From Bacteroidales bacterium (GTDB lineage: Bacteria; Bacteroidota; Bacteroidia; Bacteroidales; DTU049), in contig JAHDSP010000470.1 in NCBI GenBank assembly GCA_018432645.1, forward strand, positions 1-7,706: a DNA stretch of 7,706 bases, in the 5' to 3' direction. The notes beneath the pieces were generated by a model that worked only from the letters and a program-made list of their open reading frames with translations, was not told the origin of the DNA and ran no database searches. Below, piece by piece: positions 5,366 to 7,706 of the stretch (positions are counted from its first letter, which is position 1; every line of letters begins with the position of its first letter). The translations under genes and the position numbers were made by a program.

Positions 5366-5692
5366 GTGAAAGATAAACAGTACACAACAGAGCAGGAACA
5401 GATTGCTCGTTTTGCTAAAGCAATGGGGCATCCGGCACGGATTGCTATTCTTGCTTTTTTGGCAAAACAAGATAGTTGCTTCTTCGGTGAAATTCACGAA
5501 GAATTGCCTATCGCTAAAGCAACCGTTTCGCAGCATTTGAAAGAACTGAAAGAAGCTGGTTTAATTCAGGGTGAAATAGAAACGCCAAAGGTCCGCTATT
5601 GTATAAACCGACAAAACTGGGAACTTGCCCGAAAGTTATTTGCTGTTTTTTTTGAAGATTGCAAATGCAAAGATACATCGTGCTGTGAATAG
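5366..5692 (+). CDS. arsR: ArsR/SmtB family arsenic-responsive repressor (108 aa)
   Basis: A small dimeric winged-helix repressor expected to shut off this operon until trivalent arsenic or antimony binds its cysteines. [18 protein letters not shown] (16-33) is the family's opening helix pair, [19 protein letters not shown] (49-67) is the helix-turn-helix with recognition helix, and the wing follows ([10 protein letters not shown], 71-80). The E. coli-type CxC in the DNA-binding domain is absent: only Cys38 (QDSCFFGEI) is near there. Cysteines cluster at the C-terminus instead: Cys99, Cys101, Cys106 and Cys107 in [11 protein letters not shown]. Translation starts at GTG behind a strong Shine-Dalgarno. 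It is the first gene of the operon, behind a full-consensus promoter with an overlapping palindrome. Its stop codon lies in the hairpin of an intrinsic terminator, so arsR is probably more abundant than the downstream genes. Confidence 0.93.
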   Translation: MKDKQYTTEQEQIARFAKAMGHPARIAILAFLAKQDSCFFGEIHEELPIAKATVSQHLKELKEAGLIQGEIETPKVRYCINRQNWELARKLFAVFFEDCKCKDTSCCE

Positions 5693-5707
5693 CAGCACCT
5701 TTTTTTT
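5680..5707 (+). terminator. Intrinsic terminator/attenuator at the end of arsR
   Basis: The stem GTGCTGT (5680-5686) / GCAGCAC (5692-5698), six Watson-Crick pairs plus one T-G, closes a 5-nt loop GAATA, then CC... and eight T's (5700-5707). The TAG stop of arsR (5690-5692) lies in the loop and at the start of the right arm, so ribosomes finishing arsR would melt the hairpin. The next ars gene starts 57 bp downstream on the same strand, so this most likely acts as a partial (attenuating) terminator. Confidence 0.7.
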
Positions 5708-5709
5708 GG

Positions 5710-5744
5710 AATAATTGTTCGTAATTCGTAGAATTACGATTATT
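5710..5744 (+). promoter_or_regulatory. Second operator-like palindrome/hairpin between arsR and the arsE-like gene
   Basis: CGTAATTC (5720-5727) and GAATTACG (5731-5738) form a perfect 8-bp inverted repeat with a GTA loop. AATAAT (5710-5715) and ATTATT (5739-5744) extend it if a 4-nt TGTT bulge is allowed. The sequence ATTGTTCGTAATT (5714-5726) matches the left half of the promoter palindrome in 12 of 13 positions. It may be a second ArsR site (roadblock or internal promoter control) or an RNA hairpin protecting the mRNA after the terminator. No good internal -33/-7 pair is evident. Confidence 0.45.
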
Positions 5745-5763
5745 GTATAAATTTTAAATTAGA

Positions 5764-6009
5764 ATGACAATGGAAATTAAAGTATTAGGAACAGGGTGTT
5801 CAAGCTGTAAAGCATTATACGAAACCACCAAGCAAGCTATTTCAGAATTAGGCTGCGATGCAACACTTATCAAAGAAGAAGATTTATTGAAAATCATGGA
5901 GTATAATATTTTAGGACTCCCGGCTTTGGTGATTGACGAGAAAGTCGTATCAGCCGGAAAAAAATTATCCCTTGTAGAAGTAAAAGAGTTGATAACCAAA
6001 TATAAATAA
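5764..6009 (+). CDS. arsE: Small CxxC thioredoxin-fold protein, ArsE-like (81 aa)
   Basis: A minimal thioredoxin/glutaredoxin-fold protein of the redox-active disulfide type (MTH895/TM0996-like), predicted cytoplasmic as it has no signal peptide or membrane segment. The active site GTGCSSCKAL has Cys12 and Cys15 at the start of helix 1. GLPALVI (51-57) supplies the cis-proline loop (Pro53) that faces the active site in this fold, and EKVVSAGKKLSLVEVKELI (59-77) completes the C-terminal strand and helix. The ~80-residue length is typical. In Bacteroidota ars operons, a protein of this kind precedes the ArsF and ArsG proteins and has been named ArsE. That name comes from memory and context and is less certain than the fold. 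It could deliver electrons to the CcdA-like membrane protein two genes on. ATG 5764 or 5770 could be the start. The gap to the next gene is 3 bp. Confidence 0.8.
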   Translation: MTMEIKVLGTGCSSCKALYETTKQAISELGCDATLIKEEDLLKIMEYNILGLPALVIDEKVVSAGKKLSLVEVKELITKYK

Positions 6010-6012
6010 ATT

Positions 6013-6456
6013 ATGAGAAAATTATTTTATCTACTTATTGCAATGCTGGTCTTAGTTTCTTGTGGTAATGATTCAAAGAAAAAGACCGTAGAAAACCAAG
6101 CGGAAGAAATACAATCTAACCGCGTAGAGGTTCTTTATTTTCATGGAGCGCAACGGTGTATCACTTGCCGGACAATAGAAGCAAATACAGTAGCCCTTTT
6201 GGATAGCCTTTATTCCAAAGAAAAAGCAGAGGGTAAAATTATCTTCAAAGTAATAGATATTTCAAAAAAAGAAAATGAAGCGATTGCAGACAAGTACGAA
6301 GTTACATCGTCGTCTTTGTTTGTAAATGGCTGGAAAGATGGTAAAGAGAATGTAAACAACTTGACCGAGTTTAGTTTTTCCTATGCGAAAAATGCACCGG
6401 ACAAATTTAAAGAGGGAATTAAAAGCAAGATTGACGAATTGTTGAAACAGTTGTAA
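6013..6456 (+). CDS. arsF: Thioredoxin-like lipoprotein, ArsF-like (147 aa)
   Basis: An exported lipoprotein: residues 1-16 (MRKLFYLLIAMLVLVS) lead into Cys17, then a polar linker (GNDSKKK..) to ~36. The rest looks like a thioredoxin fold: VEVLYFHGAQRCITCRTIE (38-56) puts a CxxC (Cys49, Cys52) after the first long strand, IIFKVIDISKKEN (76-88) is the next strand, and YEVTSSSLFVNGWKDG (95-110) occupies the cis-Pro region, though the usual proline is replaced by Ser. Databases name this family ArsF, 'nitrophenyl compound nitroreductase subunit', for its link to aromatic arsenicals. No flavin-binding or nitroreductase motif is visible, only the CxxC. It is predicted to sit on the periplasmic side, opposite the cytoplasmic ArsE-like protein. 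It lies 3 bp after arsE and 1 bp before arsG, so it is tightly co-translated. Confidence 0.8.
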   Translation: MRKLFYLLIAMLVLVSCGNDSKKKTVENQAEEIQSNRVEVLYFHGAQRCITCRTIEANTVALLDSLYSKEKAEGKIIFKVIDISKKENEAIADKYEVTSSSLFVNGWKDGKENVNNLTEFSFSYAKNAPDKFKEGIKSKIDELLKQL

Positions 6457-6457
6457 G

Positions 6458-7165
6458 ATGGATTTTCTTCAATCATTATTAGATAATAGTTCCATTCCTG
6501 CTATTACAGCTTTTATATTGGGTATTTTAACGGCTGTGAGTCCGTGTCCGCTTGCTACAAACATAACGGCAATAGGATTTATAAGTAAGGACATAGAAAC
6601 CCATCACCGCGTATTTATAAACGGATTGCTTTATACTTTCGGCAGAATGGTAAGCTATACGGTCCTTGGTTTTATCCTTATTCCTATTCTCCGCAAGGGG
6701 GCAAGTATGTTTATGGTTCAAAAAGCTGTAACCAAATACGGGGAAATGCTTCTTGCTCCGGTGTTAATCATCATTGGAATATTTATGCTCGATATAATAA
6801 AACTTAATCTGCCGAAAATCAACATTGGAGGTGAAAGGTTGAAAAAGAGGTCTAAAGGCGGTTGGGGGGCTATACTATTGGGTATTTTATTCGCCCTTGC
6901 TTTTTGTCCTACCAGTGGAGTGCTTTATTTCGGTATGCTTATGCCCCTGTCAGCAGCAGAAACAGGCGGGTATTTTTTACCTGTAATCTATGCTATTGCT
7001 ACGGGATTACCTGTAATCCTTATTGCATGGATTTTAGCGTACAGTATTGCCGGACTGGGTAAGTTTTATAACCGGATGCAAATATTCGAGAAATGGTTTC
7101 GTAAAATAGTTGCCATCCTCTTTATTGCGGTAGGAATTTATTATGCAGTAGTCTTTTATCTATAA
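6458..7165 (+). CDS. arsG: CcdA/DsbD-like six-helix membrane protein, ArsG-like (235 aa)
   Basis: An inner-membrane protein with about six hydrophobic helices (roughly 13-37, 55-78, 97-112, 136-160, 172-196, 214-234). Two motifs mark it as a CcdA/DsbD-beta relative: SPCPLATN (28-35, Cys30) in helix 1 and FCPTSG (149-154, Cys150) in helix 4. These are the positions of the redox-active cysteine pair that carries electrons across the membrane in CcdA. Length and topology match CcdA (~230 aa). Database names for this branch are ArsG, 'aromatic aminobenzylarsenical efflux permease', so the family may export arsenicals, shuttle electrons, or both. Sequence alone cannot decide, but the intact cysteine pair and the flanking CxxC proteins favour a redox role at least in part. 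It starts 1 bp after arsF. A 34-bp gap without terminator leads to arsD. Confidence 0.85.
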   Translation: MDFLQSLLDNSSIPAITAFILGILTAVSPCPLATNITAIGFISKDIETHHRVFINGLLYTFGRMVSYTVLGFILIPILRKGASMFMVQKAVTKYGEMLLAPVLIIIGIFMLDIIKLNLPKINIGGERLKKRSKGGWGAILLGILFALAFCPTSGVLYFGMLMPLSAAETGGYFLPVIYAIATGLPVILIAWILAYSIAGLGKFYNRMQIFEKWFRKIVAILFIAVGIYYAVVFYL

Positions 7166-7199
7166 ATAACCATAAAGTATCATTTTAAATAAAAACAGT

Positions 7200-7706
<507 letters not shown>

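Noticed and set aside
5754..5999. 81-codon open frame on the minus strand
   Set aside because: It mirrors the arsE-like gene, which has a clear CxxC and cis-Pro signature on the plus strand.
6013..6456. Flavin-dependent nitroreductase activity for the ArsF-like protein, as its database name suggests
   Set aside because: The sequence shows only a lipoprotein signal and a CxxC thioredoxin-like core; no FMN-binding or nitroreductase motif is visible, so the name is kept as a family label only.
6862..7062. 66-codon open frame in another plus-strand frame
   Set aside because: It lies wholly within the arsG-like gene and has no initiation signal or recognisable protein features.

Overview
The window looks like a chromosomal segment from an AT-rich member of the Bacteroidota. 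The phylum call rests on three things. There is a recurrent promoter -7 element of the Bacteroidetes type (TAATTTTG, five copies in intergenic DNA, one with a TTTG box exactly 19 nt upstream). Most starts lack a Shine-Dalgarno sequence. The gene families also fit: a rhomboid with an HDxH motif, a DUF4197 lipoprotein, and an arsenic operon of Bacteroides-like gene content. No species can be named.

Left part (1-5092), strongly AT-rich: the 5' end of a transposase-like zinc-ribbon gene runs off the left edge (minus). It is followed by a two-gene minus-strand lipoprotein operon (DUF4197 protein, then an unrecognised lipoprotein, ATGA overlap). A divergent rhomboid protease lies on the plus strand. 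Convergent to it is a compact minus-strand cluster: tRNA-Ser(CGA), an NfeD/ClpP-class membrane serine protease, a macro-domain ADP-ribose hydrolase and a class I SAM methyltransferase, the three proteins overlapping by 14 and 20 bp. The protease start must be placed downstream of the tRNA; the longer open frame only reads through the tRNA gene.

Right part (5093-7706), visibly richer in G+C: a 273-bp regulatory region leads into a plus-strand arsenic-resistance operon, arsR - arsE-like - arsF-like - arsG-like - arsD - arsA (cut by the right edge). The promoter is a near-consensus Bacteroidetes promoter, overlapped by an imperfect palindrome that is the best ArsR operator candidate. arsR ends in an intrinsic terminator whose hairpin contains its stop codon, followed by a second operator-like sequence, so the downstream genes appear to be attenuated relative to arsR.

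The operon appears to have two branches. ArsD (metallochaperone) and ArsA (ATPase) serve inorganic arsenite/antimonite efflux. The three middle genes encode a cytoplasmic CxxC thioredoxin-fold protein, a CcdA-like membrane protein with a cysteine pair, and an exported CxxC lipoprotein. They are related to proteins that databases call ArsE/ArsF/ArsG and link to aromatic organoarsenicals. Their architecture also fits a thiol-disulfide electron relay from the cytoplasm to the periplasm, which is the most interesting mechanistic hypothesis here.
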